64,000 bases of DNA from Candidatus Ulvibacter alkanivorans (GTDB taxonomy: Bacteria; Bacteroidota; Bacteroidia; Flavobacteriales; Flavobacteriaceae). The position numbers and the translations under genes are program-made. Where the stretch lies: assembly GCF_003333325.1 (NCBI RefSeq), contig NZ_QOLC01000099.1, positions 1 through 64,000 on the forward strand. The letters run 5' to 3'. Within the stretch, counting starts at the first letter, position 1; each line of letters begins with the position of its first letter. The notes beneath the pieces are model-generated. The model made no database searches, was not told where the DNA came from, and saw only the letters and a list, made by a program, of their open reading frames with translations. This document shows positions 9,402-18,737 of this stretch, piece by piece.

Positions 9402-10007
9402 TTGAACCTAATCTATAAAATATATCGAAAGATACAGCAACACCTAAAGAAGTGGCAGAAAAGTCTCTACACCGAACGACTTTGGAAAGAAAAAAAATCT
9501 GATGTAACTCGATGGAAACAAAAAAGTTCACTTTTCTCCAATTGGGACGATCGCACGCAAATGTTAGCCGCTAAAATAACTGAAAATAGTACCGTTTTAG
9601 AGTTTGGTGCTGGTCGGTTGGTGCTTAAAGAAATGCTTCCAAAAGGTTGTACTTATATCCCTTCCGATATAGTTGCTCGAAGTGAAGATACCTTGGTAAT
9701 CGATCTTAATCAAGAAGCGTTGCCAAGACTCCCGATTACCGACTATGTTGTATTTAGTGGTGTTTTAGAATATGTTTTTGATGTCCAAAAAGTTTTGGCC
9801 CACTGTGCCTCAACTACACGACAACTGTTATTTTCGTATGCCACTATCGAATCTTATGGGCACATAAAAGATAGGCGCTATAATGGCTGGGTAAGTGATC
9901 TTTCTGAAATAACGCTTATTCGAGTATGTAAAGAATTAGGGTTCAGTGTTGAAAAATTTGAAACATGGAAAGGACAATCATTATATCAATGTAAGAAAAT
10001 CGAATGA
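9402..10007 (+). CDS. class I SAM-dependent methyltransferase-like protein
   Basis: 201 aa. VLEFGAGRLVLKEML near 65-80 is SAM-binding motif I; YIPSDIVARSEDTLVIDLN follows as motif II, and DYVVFSGVLEYVFD near 108-121 is the post-II segment (normally hosting the acceptor-side loop). Start TTG at 9402; this is one of the few genes with a good Shine-Dalgarno-like run (AAAGGAG at about 9393-9399). The stop overlaps the next ATG (ATGA type). The job is probably methylation of a sugar in the repeat unit; the target is unknown. Confidence 0.72.
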   Translation: MNLIYKIYRKIQQHLKKWQKSLYTERLWKEKKSDVTRWKQKSSLFSNWDDRTQMLAAKITENSTVLEFGAGRLVLKEMLPKGCTYIPSDIVARSEDTLVIDLNQEALPRLPITDYVVFSGVLEYVFDVQKVLAHCASTTRQLLFSYATIESYGHIKDRRYNGWVSDLSEITLIRVCKELGFSVEKFETWKGQSLYQCKKIE

Positions 10008-11101
10008 TGGTGCTACTATATCCATATCGAGATCGAGATCTAACCCGAGTGAAACGGTCGTTAGATTCCCTTCGGAAACAGTCGGATACCAATTTTCACG
10101 TAGTATTTGTGGATTATGGTTCGCGTTCTTCTATGGCTTCGGAAGCTAAAGAATTGATAGCTTCGTATGAATTTGCGGAGTATCGTTATTATCACACGCA
10201 GTACCAACCTTGGAACAAGAGCAGGGCCCTAAACAGTGTGATTAAAGAAATGAATGAGGGGTGTTTTTTTGTAGCCGATGTCGATATGATCTTTCATTCA
10301 GAATTTATCGCAACAGCTATTTCGCTACAACAAAGTAACAGAGCGGTATATTTTCAAGTAGGATTTCTAGACGAAGCTGAAACCAAGCTCGATACATCTT
10401 TTGAAGACTATCAAATAAAATTCACAAGTTCGGAAGGTGCTACCGGACTTACGATGTTTCCGGTTGCAGCAGTTCACGCCATTCGAGGTTTCGATGAGTT
10501 CTATCATTTTTGGGGCGCAGAAGATACCGATATTCACATCCGACTTAAAAATAATGGAACCGAAGTATTGTTTTACGACAAACAACTTCTGTTGCTGCAT
10601 CAATGGCACCCCAGCTATAGGAGCAAAGAATCCAATAAGCTTACCCAAGCCCTTCGATTGCGGAATATCGTTTCGCTAAATCACGAACATGTAAAGCGAG
10701 CTGAACAAGATAAGGTAACCATTGTTAATCCAGAAGGTTGGGGAGCTCCCTTAACAGCGAATGAATTTGATGCGCTTCAAAATGATGTCGCAATAACAGT
10801 TGAATACAGTAACAAGAATACCGTAATTGACCATTTGTTGTTTTGCGAACTACCAAACCTTTCCGAAGAAATTCACACTATAATCATCATAGAAGACAAA
10901 ACAGAAAAATCGTTAAAACATCAAGCAAAAAAGCGACTGGGAAAGCGAGTTCCTGAATTCTATACGATGAAAACCGTTAACGACATGCTGTTATTACATA
11001 TCATCTCGTTTTATAGGAACTATGCGTATATTTACCGTGTGCTGGACGACGGTTCCCGATTGCAACTAACGATTAAAAGGCCAACCAAAAAGACTTCATG
11101 A
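10004..11101 (+). CDS. GT2-family glycosyltransferase with GT7-like C-terminal module
   Basis: 365 aa. The N-terminal GT-A part has YRDRDLTRVKRSL, VDYGSRSSMASEA and FVADVDMIF with the DxD metal site. HFWGAEDTDIHIRLKNNG near 166-184 matches the ED-containing block of the galactosyltransferase C-terminal domain (Glyco_transf_7C type) found in many polymer-forming bacterial enzymes. About 150 further residues follow that I do not recognise. It overlaps both neighbours by 4 bases, placing it in translation with the methyltransferase before it and the NeuB homologue after it. Confidence 0.82.
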   Translation: MMVLLYPYRDRDLTRVKRSLDSLRKQSDTNFHVVFVDYGSRSSMASEAKELIASYEFAEYRYYHTQYQPWNKSRALNSVIKEMNEGCFFVADVDMIFHSEFIATAISLQQSNRAVYFQVGFLDEAETKLDTSFEDYQIKFTSSEGATGLTMFPVAAVHAIRGFDEFYHFWGAEDTDIHIRLKNNGTEVLFYDKQLLLLHQWHPSYRSKESNKLTQALRLRNIVSLNHEHVKRAEQDKVTIVNPEGWGAPLTANEFDALQNDVAITVEYSNKNTVIDHLLFCELPNLSEEIHTIIIIEDKTEKSLKHQAKKRLGKRVPEFYTMKTVNDMLLLHIISFYRNYAYIYRVLDDGSRLQLTIKRPTKKTS

Positions 11102-12099
11102 GCGTATTTACCATAGCTGAAATAGGACAGGCCCACGACGGTAGCTTAGGAATGTTACACGCATATATCGATGCCGTAGCCAAAACTGGCGTGGATGCCA
11201 TAAAATTCCAAACTCATATGGCCGATGCCGAAAGTAGCATACATGAGCCGTTTCGAGTGCAATTTTCAAAACAAGATAAGACGCGTTTCGACTATTGGAA
11301 ACGTATGGAATTTTCTCAAGAGCAGTGGATCGGTATTGGAGAACACTGTAAAGAGGTAGGGCTAACCTTTATAAGCAGCCCGTTTAGCAATGCAGCCGTG
11401 GACGTACTGGAACAAGCAGGCGTAGCGATCTATAAGGTTGGAAGCGGTGAGGTCACCAATTTTTTGTTGTTACGAAAAATAGTGGATACCGCTAAGCCTA
11501 TTATACTCTCAAGCGGTATGAGCTCGTTCGACGAATTGGACAAGACCGTCGCTTTTTTAGAACGGCATAAAGCTAAATTTTCCATTTTACAATGCACGAC
11601 CAGTTATCCTACCCAACCTAAGGACTACGGACTTAATGTGATTGCAGCCTTAAAGGATAGGTATAATGTTCCGGTTGGATTTTCAGATCATTCGGCAAAA
11701 ATTGCAACAGGGATCGCGGCTGTAGCCTTAGGTGCTAAGATGTTGGAATTTCATGTGGTCTTTGACAAAAAGCAATTTGGCCCCGATGTTTCTTCCTCGT
11801 TGACCATAGAAGAAGCTTCGGCACTCGTAAAAGGCGTAAAGGCCATTGAGGAAGCAATGGCAAATCCGGTAGATAAATCAGACAATTCGAACTTTTCCGA
11901 AGTAAAACAAATTTTTGAAAAATCGTTGGCAGTAAATAAAGACCTTACTAAAGGTCACGTTTTACAATTTCATGATCTGGAGGCAAAAAAACCCAAAGGG
12001 TATGGTATTGATGCTTCTAACTATGAACTTGTGATTGGAAAAAAACTAAAAAAAGACCTCAAACAGTGGGACTTTTTAACTGAAGACACAATACACTAA
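11098..12099 (+). CDS. neuB: N-acetylneuraminate synthase family protein (NeuB/SpsE)
   Basis: 333 aa. TIM-barrel NeuB domain: AEIGQAHDGS at the start, DAIKFQTHMAD near 33-43, FISSPFSNAAVDVL near 95-108, the KVGSGEVTN block, and FSDHSAKIATG plus LEFHVVFDKKQFGPD for the metal and phosphoenolpyruvate site. The C-terminal 60 residues form the SAF (antifreeze-like) domain. The enzyme condenses N-acetylmannosamine (or a related diamino-sugar) with PEP to make a nonulosonic acid. Two bases separate it from the neuC homologue. The presence of a NeuC-type epimerase and absence of Pse/Leg dehydratase-aminotransferase genes favours Neu5Ac over pseudaminic or legionaminic acid. Confidence 0.93.
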   Translation: MSVFTIAEIGQAHDGSLGMLHAYIDAVAKTGVDAIKFQTHMADAESSIHEPFRVQFSKQDKTRFDYWKRMEFSQEQWIGIGEHCKEVGLTFISSPFSNAAVDVLEQAGVAIYKVGSGEVTNFLLLRKIVDTAKPIILSSGMSSFDELDKTVAFLERHKAKFSILQCTTSYPTQPKDYGLNVIAALKDRYNVPVGFSDHSAKIATGIAAVALGAKMLEFHVVFDKKQFGPDVSSSLTIEEASALVKGVKAIEEAMANPVDKSDNSNFSEVKQIFEKSLAVNKDLTKGHVLQFHDLEAKKPKGYGIDASNYELVIGKKLKKDLKQWDFLTEDTIH

Positions 12100-12101
12100 C
12101 T

Positions 12102-13262
12102 ATGAGCGACATTCGAAAAATTTGCGCTGTTATTACTGCACGCCCTTCGTATAGCAGAGTAAAAACTGCCTTACAAGCCATACAAGCACATCCAAAATTA
12201 GAACTTCAGTTGGTGGTTGCCGGATCGGCTTTGCTGGATCGGTACGGTACCGCTGTCAATTTTATCGAGCGCGACGGATTCACGATTAACGAGAAGGTGT
12301 TTATGGTCTTGGAAGGAGAAAATAAGACCGCCATGGCCAAGACAACAGGGCTCGGAGTTATGGAGTTGGCCAATGTGTTCTACAACCTACAACCCGATGC
12401 AGTCATGACCATAGCCGACCGCTTCGAAACCATTGCTACTTCTATAGCAGCTGCCTATCAAAATATTCCGTTGATTCATTTACAGGGAGGAGAAGTAACC
12501 GGAAATATTGACGAAAAAGTGCGTCATGCCAATACAAAACTGGCAGATATCCACTTTGTAACTTCGGAAGATGCTAAGGTGCGGGTTGAAAAGATGGGGG
12601 AAGACGCCAATTATGTATTTAACACAGGCTGTCCCTCTATTGATCTCGCTGCGGCAGTGCTAAAATCCCCTAAATTAGATTTCGATCCGGTTGAAAAATA
12701 TGGCGGGGTGGGTGAGACCTTTGCTACCGAAAATGGGTATTTGGTGGTAATGCAGCATCCTGTAACCACCGAATATCATCAAGCAAAGGAGGCCGTTCAA
12801 AAAACACTGCGGGTAATTGACGAATTACAAATGCCCACGTATTGGTTCTGGCCCAATGTGGATGCTGGTGCCGATGGCACGTCTAACGGGATTCGATCGT
12901 ATCGCGAAAAACACCACCCAAAGTATATTCACTTTTTTAAGAATATGGAACCTTTTGATTTTCTGAAACTGCTTGTGAATAGTAAATGCCTTGTTGGAAA
13001 TAGTAGTGTAGGCATACGAGAATGCTCGTTCTTAGGGGTGCCGGTGGTCAATATTGGAACACGACAAAACCGTAGATTACGCGGTAAGAATGTGATCGAT
13101 GTAGCCTATGACGAAGCTGAAATAAAGAAAGCCATCCAATTACAATTAAATCAACCCAAGAACCAACGAAGTGAGATATATGGCGTAGGTAATAGTGGAG
13201 CACGAATAGCCGAAATATTGGCTACCATCGATCTGCGTTACCACAAAACAATTAGTTACTAA
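12102..13262 (+). CDS. neuC: UDP-N-acetylglucosamine 2-epimerase, hydrolysing (NeuC)
   Basis: 386 aa, the normal length for NeuC. ITARPSYSRVKTAL at the N-terminus, HLQGGEVTGNIDEKVRHA near 124-141, TGCPSIDLAA near 175-184 and NSSVGIRECSFLGVPVVNIG near 296-315 are conserved UDP-GlcNAc epimerase motifs. The reaction is UDP-GlcNAc to N-acetylmannosamine plus UDP, feeding NeuB. The ATG is 2 bases after the neuB stop and its own last base is shared with the neuA ATG, so the three genes form a tightly coupled set. Confidence 0.93.
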   Translation: MSDIRKICAVITARPSYSRVKTALQAIQAHPKLELQLVVAGSALLDRYGTAVNFIERDGFTINEKVFMVLEGENKTAMAKTTGLGVMELANVFYNLQPDAVMTIADRFETIATSIAAAYQNIPLIHLQGGEVTGNIDEKVRHANTKLADIHFVTSEDAKVRVEKMGEDANYVFNTGCPSIDLAAAVLKSPKLDFDPVEKYGGVGETFATENGYLVVMQHPVTTEYHQAKEAVQKTLRVIDELQMPTYWFWPNVDAGADGTSNGIRSYREKHHPKYIHFFKNMEPFDFLKLLVNSKCLVGNSSVGIRECSFLGVPVVNIGTRQNRRLRGKNVIDVAYDEAEIKKAIQLQLNQPKNQRSEIYGVGNSGARIAEILATIDLRYHKTISY

Positions 13263-13957
13263 TGAAAATTCTAGCGCTCATACCTGCACGTGGCGGTAGC
13301 AAAGGAATCCCCGATAAGAATAAAAAAGTACTAGGGGGGAAACCACTTTTGGCATATACCATCGAAGCGGCTTTAGCGGCGACCACCTTAGACCGAATTG
13401 TTTTTTCTTCGGAAGATGCATCACTTCGGAAACTAGCCACTCACTACGGTGCGGAAGTTCCCTTCGAACGACCACCTCATTTAGCAGCAGACGATTCGGG
13501 TACATTGGAAGTGATTCAGCATGCGTTACGAACATTAGCCGAACAAGGCAACACCTACGATGCTGTTTGCTTGCTTCAGGTTACCAACCCATTTCGTACG
13601 GCCCACTTCATCGATAAAGCGGTTTCTGCTTTTAAACAAGAAAAAACCGATTCATTACTATCTGTTTTAAAGGTGCCACATGAATACAATCCGCATTGGG
13701 TGTTCGAACGTAAGCAAGACGATACGCTTCAGCTTGCCACCGGTGAGAAGGAAATTATAAAGCGTAGGCAAGACTTGCCACAAGCTTACATTCGTGACGG
13801 GGCCATTTATATTGCACGCACCGAGGTAATTCTAAATACAGCTTCACTTTACGGAAACACCATTGGATATATTGAATCGGACCCCGATCGACATGTAAAT
13901 ATCGATACCATGGAAGACTGGAAGAAAGCCGAAGAACTTGCAACACGATTGTTTTAA
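13262..13957 (+). CDS. neuA: acylneuraminate cytidylyltransferase (NeuA-type)
   Basis: 231 aa, single catalytic domain without the esterase extension of E. coli NeuA. LIPARGGSKGIPDKN at 5-19 is the CTP-binding P-loop-like motif; LLQVTNPFRTAHFIDKAV near 93-110 and DTMEDWKKAEEL near the C-terminus are family blocks. It activates the nonulosonic acid as the CMP-sugar. One-base overlap with both neighbours (neuC before, the GT-B-like gene after). Confidence 0.92.
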   Translation: MKILALIPARGGSKGIPDKNKKVLGGKPLLAYTIEAALAATTLDRIVFSSEDASLRKLATHYGAEVPFERPPHLAADDSGTLEVIQHALRTLAEQGNTYDAVCLLQVTNPFRTAHFIDKAVSAFKQEKTDSLLSVLKVPHEYNPHWVFERKQDDTLQLATGEKEIIKRRQDLPQAYIRDGAIYIARTEVILNTASLYGNTIGYIESDPDRHVNIDTMEDWKKAEELATRLF

Positions 13958-15348
13958 TGGGACAGACAAAAAAAAAGATCATGATCTTGTTGCCGGATGG
14001 CGTAGGGCTTCGAAATTTTGCCTATACCTCCTTCGCAGCAATTGGGGAGCAGATGGGCTGGAAAATGATCTATTGGAACAAAACGCCCTTCGATCTGTCA
14101 TCCTTAGGCCTGCATGAGATCCCGTTACAAGGAAAGGTTTCAACAAAAACCAATATATATAAAAGAGCTCGAAAAGAAATTGAACTAGCCAATTTTGAAG
14201 CTAAATTCAATGATCCTATTTATCGGAATTATAGTTTTCCTCCGGCAGCTAAGACGTTAAAGCAAAAAATTAAGAATAGGTGGGTCGCTAATTTAATTCG
14301 GAAATATAAGGGGGCGGGAATTTCAAAATTGCGTGCAAAGATCAAGGCTTCCGAAAAAAACACGGCCTACTATAAAAGTTGTTTAACGACATTGGATAAC
14401 GAGCGACCCGATTTTTTGTTCTGTACGAATCAGCGATCGGTTCAGGCGATCACGCCAATTTTGGCAGCGCAAGAACTAAACATTCCAACGGCAACCTTTA
14501 TATTTTCTTGGGATAATATTCCGAAGGCCACCTTAGTATTAGAAACAGACTATTATTTCGTGTGGAGTGAGCATATGAAAAAGGAGCTTTTAACTTATTA
14601 TGAGTATATAGAAGAATCACAAATTGTGATTACAGGAACACCCCAATTTGAAGCACATTTCGATAGCTCCAAAATAATGGATAGATCCTCTTTTTTATCC
14701 AAACACAATTTACCCGAAGCAACCGATTTTATTTGCTTTTCTGGCGATGACATAACTACCTCGCCACATGATCCTTACTATCTGGATGCAGTGGCCACTG
14801 CGGTGGCAGAATTAAATAGCAAAGGCTATAATTTGGCGATCCTTTTTAGAAGGTGCCCGGTAGACATTAGTACTAGATATGACGAGGTACTCGCAAAACA
14901 CGAGAACTTGATTTTTTCATTACCGCCCTTGTGGGAAAAGCAAGGTGGTCAATGGGATACATTATTGCCTTTAAAGGAAGACACAGATCGATTGGTAAAT
15001 ACGATACATCACACTAGATTGGTGGTTAATCTGGGTTCTTCCATGGCTTTCGATTTTGCGTGCCACAACAAACCGTGTATGTACATAGCCTTTAATCCGA
15101 GTTCTGAAACGCTAAAAAAAGATGTAAATACCGTGTACAAGTATGTTCATTTTAGATCGATGCCTTCTTCGGAAGCAGTCTGTTGGCTAAGGTCGAAAGA
15201 GACGATAGCCGCACAGATTGAAGTCCTATTAAAAAATGACAAACGACATGTTTCCGAAGCATTAGAATGGTTTGAAAAGATCAATGAGTCTCCGCCACAA
15301 AAAGCTTCACAACGAATTTGTAGTGCGATCCAAAATATGATAGCTTAG
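13957..15348 (+). CDS. GT-B-like protein of unassigned family, candidate nonulosonate transferase
   Basis: 463 aa, no signal peptide. It opens with ILLPDGVGLRNFAYTSF, and in the middle has FIFSWDNIPKATL, VWSEHMKKELLTYY and VITGTPQFEAHF. Near the C-terminus VVNLGSSMAFDFACHNKPC resembles the donor-binding loop of GT-B enzymes such as epimerase-fold and CDP-glycerol-type transferases. I do not recognise a named family. Its start shares one base with the neuA stop, which makes it the best positional candidate for the enzyme that uses the CMP-nonulosonate, but that is inference. A 25-base gap separates it from the next gene. Confidence 0.6.
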   Translation: MGQTKKKIMILLPDGVGLRNFAYTSFAAIGEQMGWKMIYWNKTPFDLSSLGLHEIPLQGKVSTKTNIYKRARKEIELANFEAKFNDPIYRNYSFPPAAKTLKQKIKNRWVANLIRKYKGAGISKLRAKIKASEKNTAYYKSCLTTLDNERPDFLFCTNQRSVQAITPILAAQELNIPTATFIFSWDNIPKATLVLETDYYFVWSEHMKKELLTYYEYIEESQIVITGTPQFEAHFDSSKIMDRSSFLSKHNLPEATDFICFSGDDITTSPHDPYYLDAVATAVAELNSKGYNLAILFRRCPVDISTRYDEVLAKHENLIFSLPPLWEKQGGQWDTLLPLKEDTDRLVNTIHHTRLVVNLGSSMAFDFACHNKPCMYIAFNPSSETLKKDVNTVYKYVHFRSMPSSEAVCWLRSKETIAAQIEVLLKNDKRHVSEALEWFEKINESPPQKASQRICSAIQNMIA

Positions 15349-15373
15349 ATGTCAAAACTAACGTAACTTATAA

Positions 15374-16336
15374 ATGCCTAAATTTTTCCTATACCTTTTA
15401 AAACTTGGCTGTTTGTCATTAGTTGTTGCCCTAGTGCTTCAATTAATGGCCGACACCGGACTTAGGAAGATGGAAAATACGGCGATGGACGATTGGGTTA
15501 AAATTTTAGATGGTTCTATTAACAGCGACCTAATAATTTTAGGTTCTTCACGCAGTTATACCGGTTACGATCCAACAGTATTTGAAAAGAACACGGGTCT
15601 TTCTTCCTATAATTTAAGTTTGAATGCGGCGCCCTTCAGTTTGCAACAAATCAAACTTGAAAGGTATCTCGCTAATAATAAGGCGCCGAAGGTCATTGTT
15701 CAAAATGTAGATTTAACCCATTTTCAGAAATCAAAACACATATTGGATCCAGTTCAGTTCCTGCCTTTTTTGGGAAACAAGGCATTATCGAACGATCTCT
15801 CAGCCTTCGACCGTGAGTTTAGATTACGGAAATGGGTACCACTTTACAAATACAATACCTTCAAGACAGAATTCCGTTTAGGGTTACAATCATTTTTTGG
15901 AGACGATATAAGCATTTTAAAATCGAAAAAAGGCTATGCGCCAAAAGATAGAATTTTCAAGGCAGACCTTCATAATTTGAAACGAATACAAAATCATGTA
16001 CGAGATTCTACCGGATTTATGCGCAATGATGAATATGTTGAAGAAACATTCCGAAGGATCAAAAATAGGGAAGATAAGGACCAAGCGATCTTTATGGTTT
16101 GGGCTCCGGAAATTGAAGTGAGAAGGGAATTGGCGACACAGGTAAGTAATCCGTTAAAGGAAAAATTAAGTCGGTTTGCGGAACAGGAAAAGAATGTGTT
16201 TTTCTTAGATTATTCAGCCGATCCAATTGCTAATGACACAATAAACTTCTACGATACATTTCATCTCAATAGAAAAGGCGCTACCTTGTTTTCAGAAAAA
16301 GTATCAATGAAAATTAATGAACTGCTAACTAATTAA
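15374..16336 (+). CDS. SGNH-like membrane-anchored protein, module 2
   Basis: 320 aa. One N-terminal membrane helix (about 4-25), then a periplasmic domain. LIILGSSRSYTGYD at 53-66 is block I with candidate nucleophile Ser58 or Ser59, NLSLNAAPFSL follows at the block II position, and DTFH at 294-297 is the DxxH pair. The arrangement matches the partner proteins of MBOAT acyltransferases and is the same as in the genes at 3583 and 17766. Only 2 bases separate it from the MBOAT gene at 16339. Confidence 0.68.
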   Translation: MPKFFLYLLKLGCLSLVVALVLQLMADTGLRKMENTAMDDWVKILDGSINSDLIILGSSRSYTGYDPTVFEKNTGLSSYNLSLNAAPFSLQQIKLERYLANNKAPKVIVQNVDLTHFQKSKHILDPVQFLPFLGNKALSNDLSAFDREFRLRKWVPLYKYNTFKTEFRLGLQSFFGDDISILKSKKGYAPKDRIFKADLHNLKRIQNHVRDSTGFMRNDEYVEETFRRIKNREDKDQAIFMVWAPEIEVRRELATQVSNPLKEKLSRFAEQEKNVFFLDYSADPIANDTINFYDTFHLNRKGATLFSEKVSMKINELLTN

Positions 16337-16338
16337 AT

Positions 16339-17766
16339 ATGTTATTTAACTCAAAGGAGTTTTTACTTTTTCTCCCGATCGTTTTCTTGATCTATTGGTT
16401 CGTAGTAAATCGTAACCTAAAATTACAGAATGCTTTTGTACTATTAGCGAGTTATGTGTTTTATGGGTGGTGGGATTACCGTTTTTTAGCCTTGATCGCC
16501 GCTAGCACTTTGATCGATTTTTGGGTGGGTCGACAACTAGGTAAAGAACCTGATAAAAAACAACAAAAAGCACTGTTGACCATAAGTATCGTGTTTAATC
16601 TTGGGATCTTAGGTTTTTTCAAATACTTTAATTTTTTTATCGAAAGTTGGGTGGAAGCTTGGGACAGTTTGGGGGTATCCATGGAAACAAGTAGTTTGAA
16701 TATTATATTACCGGTAGGGATCTCATTTTATACATTTCAAACACTGAGTTATACCATAGATGTCTATCGAAAAAAATTAACTCCTTCTAACGATCTTATC
16801 AACTTTGCGTCGTATGTGGCATTCTTTCCTCAGTTAGTAGCAGGACCAATAGAGCGAGCAACTCGTTTATTGCCGCAATTCTCCAAAAAACGCAGTTTTT
16901 CTTACGATCAAGCTGTTTCTGGAGTATCGTTAATCATATGGGGACTATTCAAGAAGGTGGTGATAGCCGATAATTGTGCTTATTTCGTAAATTTAATATT
17001 TGAATCCCCCGGTAGTTATAGCGCCTCAGAATTATTCTTAGGAGCCGTGCTCTTTGCGTTCCAGATATATGGAGATTTTTCAGGATATAGTGATATCGCT
17101 ATTGGAGTGGCCCGGCTCTTTGGGTTCGATCTAATGACGAATTTTAAATTTCCTTATTTTTCTAAGAACATAGGTGATTTTTGGAGACGTTGGCATATTT
17201 CATTATCAACCTGGTTTCGCGATTATTTGTACATACCCTTAGGCGGCTCTCGCGGTAGCAAGGCCAATCAAGTAAGGAACATTTTTATTATTTTCTTGGT
17301 AAGTGGGTTTTGGCATGGTGCCAACTGGACCTTTATTGCTTGGGGAGGTATTCACGCCTTACTGTTTTTGCCATTACTTCTCGGGAACGTAAACAGAAAG
17401 CATCTTCATGAAACCCATTTTAAATGGCAGGATATTCTAAAGATTTTGGTCACTTTTGTTTTGGTAACCATCGCTTGGATCTATTTTAGAGCCGACAGTA
17501 TTGCTGCGGCCAATGATTATGTTCTAAGATTGTTTGCAACCGATTGGAACATCTTTTCTGTTTTTACTAAAAGTCCGAAACACACTTTGTTCACATCTAT
17601 CTGCATATTTTCGATCGTACTAATGTTGATCCAAGAGTTTATTGCATACCGAAAAGGCTATAAAGAAGTAAGATTGAACATTGTAACTACCGTTTTTTAC
17701 ATTATTGTCATCATACTACTAGGAGCGTATAAGAATCCTTCAGAATTTATTTACTTTCAGTTCTAA
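16339..17766 (+). CDS. MBOAT-family O-acyltransferase, copy 2
   Basis: 475 aa, polytopic. VAGPIERA near 168-174, RRWHISLSTWF with His near 286 and FWHGANWTF with catalytic-type His near 326 are all present. It aligns without gaps to the copy at 2067 through at least residue 340, starting with the same five codons. It sits between two SGNH-like genes (stop at 16336, next ATG shares its last base at 17766), so this module has one membrane acyl-carrier protein and two candidate periplasmic finishing enzymes. Acetyl is the usual group but is not shown here. Confidence 0.92.
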   Translation: MLFNSKEFLLFLPIVFLIYWFVVNRNLKLQNAFVLLASYVFYGWWDYRFLALIAASTLIDFWVGRQLGKEPDKKQQKALLTISIVFNLGILGFFKYFNFFIESWVEAWDSLGVSMETSSLNIILPVGISFYTFQTLSYTIDVYRKKLTPSNDLINFASYVAFFPQLVAGPIERATRLLPQFSKKRSFSYDQAVSGVSLIIWGLFKKVVIADNCAYFVNLIFESPGSYSASELFLGAVLFAFQIYGDFSGYSDIAIGVARLFGFDLMTNFKFPYFSKNIGDFWRRWHISLSTWFRDYLYIPLGGSRGSKANQVRNIFIIFLVSGFWHGANWTFIAWGGIHALLFLPLLLGNVNRKHLHETHFKWQDILKILVTFVLVTIAWIYFRADSIAAANDYVLRLFATDWNIFSVFTKSPKHTLFTSICIFSIVLMLIQEFIAYRKGYKEVRLNIVTTVFYIIVIILLGAYKNPSEFIYFQF

Positions 17767-18656
17767 TGGCTCGATTTTTCACATATTGTCTTTACACGTT
17801 GGGAGTTGCTTTTATACTTCTAAATGTCATAGCACTTGGAAGTCTTGCCTCACTTCGGAACAGTTCTTTTTATAAGCCTAGTTTTTTGTCGAATAGTGTA
17901 AAAGAATCCACTTTTGATTACGTGATCATAGGTTCTAGTACGGGGCTAACCACACTTAACACAGTGCTTATAGATTCTATTACAAAGCAAGAGGGTATAA
18001 ATCTTAGCATGGACGATACTTCTATGAACTCACATTACTTAATGCTACAACATTTCCTGGCCGAAAACAAAAGTGCAAAACGGTGCATCCTAAGCTTTAA
18101 TTATGGTGATATGGAGAATGCGCAACCAAGTCTAAGTGGGAATGATTATAGATTCTTGCCATTTGTTCGTCGACCTTATGTTCATGAATATTATGTTACC
18201 TTAGAAGGAACCGGTTTAGGACTGTTGTCGACCTCAAAATACCTGCCATTTCTTGGGGTGGGTTATTACAATGCTGAACTATTCTTTCCTTCCATCGTAA
18301 CCTTGAATTCGCCGAAAAAACGCAATCGTTTTGACGCCAAGGGGAATTATGTATATCCGGATTCTCGTTTTCCTTCGGAATCGAAAAAAAGGACCATACG
18401 TGCCGAAATGAACAACCCATACTTAAAAATGATCAAGGCAATCTGTGATGAAAATGATATTGAACTTCTATTATATCATCCCCCTATGTACCAAATGCAG
18501 GTAAGTTATAAAGACACTACGTATAATCTTGTGAATCATTCTGATTTGCTTGCTCATCGATCCTTGTTTTATGATGATGCTCACGTAAATAAAAGTGGAC
18601 GACTTCATGCTTCCGTGGCTTTAGCAAATGTGTTGAACACTAAAACGAATAGATAA
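17766..18656 (+). CDS. SGNH-like membrane-anchored protein, module 2 second partner
   Basis: 296 aa. N-terminal membrane helix (about 5-25) and periplasmic domain. DYVIIGSSTGLTTLN at 51-65 is block I with candidate nucleophile Ser57 or Ser58; NLSMDDTSMN follows; DDAH at 270-273 gives the DxxH pair. Its sequence is distinct from the gene at 15374, so it is not a simple recent duplicate. One-base overlap with the MBOAT stop. It probably acylates, or trims acyl groups from, the same polymer. An 81-base gap follows. Confidence 0.66.
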   Translation: MARFFTYCLYTLGVAFILLNVIALGSLASLRNSSFYKPSFLSNSVKESTFDYVIIGSSTGLTTLNTVLIDSITKQEGINLSMDDTSMNSHYLMLQHFLAENKSAKRCILSFNYGDMENAQPSLSGNDYRFLPFVRRPYVHEYYVTLEGTGLGLLSTSKYLPFLGVGYYNAELFFPSIVTLNSPKKRNRFDAKGNYVYPDSRFPSESKKRTIRAEMNNPYLKMIKAICDENDIELLLYHPPMYQMQVSYKDTTYNLVNHSDLLAHRSLFYDDAHVNKSGRLHASVALANVLNTKTNR

Positions 18657-18737
18657 TATGCTCCTAGTTATACCCTTTAGCCTGCTATGAATTATGGGAT
18701 ATAGAAATAGATATTGAAATAAATTAGGTTATATTTA

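Noticed and set aside
11098..13957. Legionaminic or pseudaminic acid pathway
   Set aside because: The dehydratase, aminotransferase and acetyltransferase genes of those pathways are absent, and the NeuC-type epimerase fits Neu5Ac; they could still lie outside the window.
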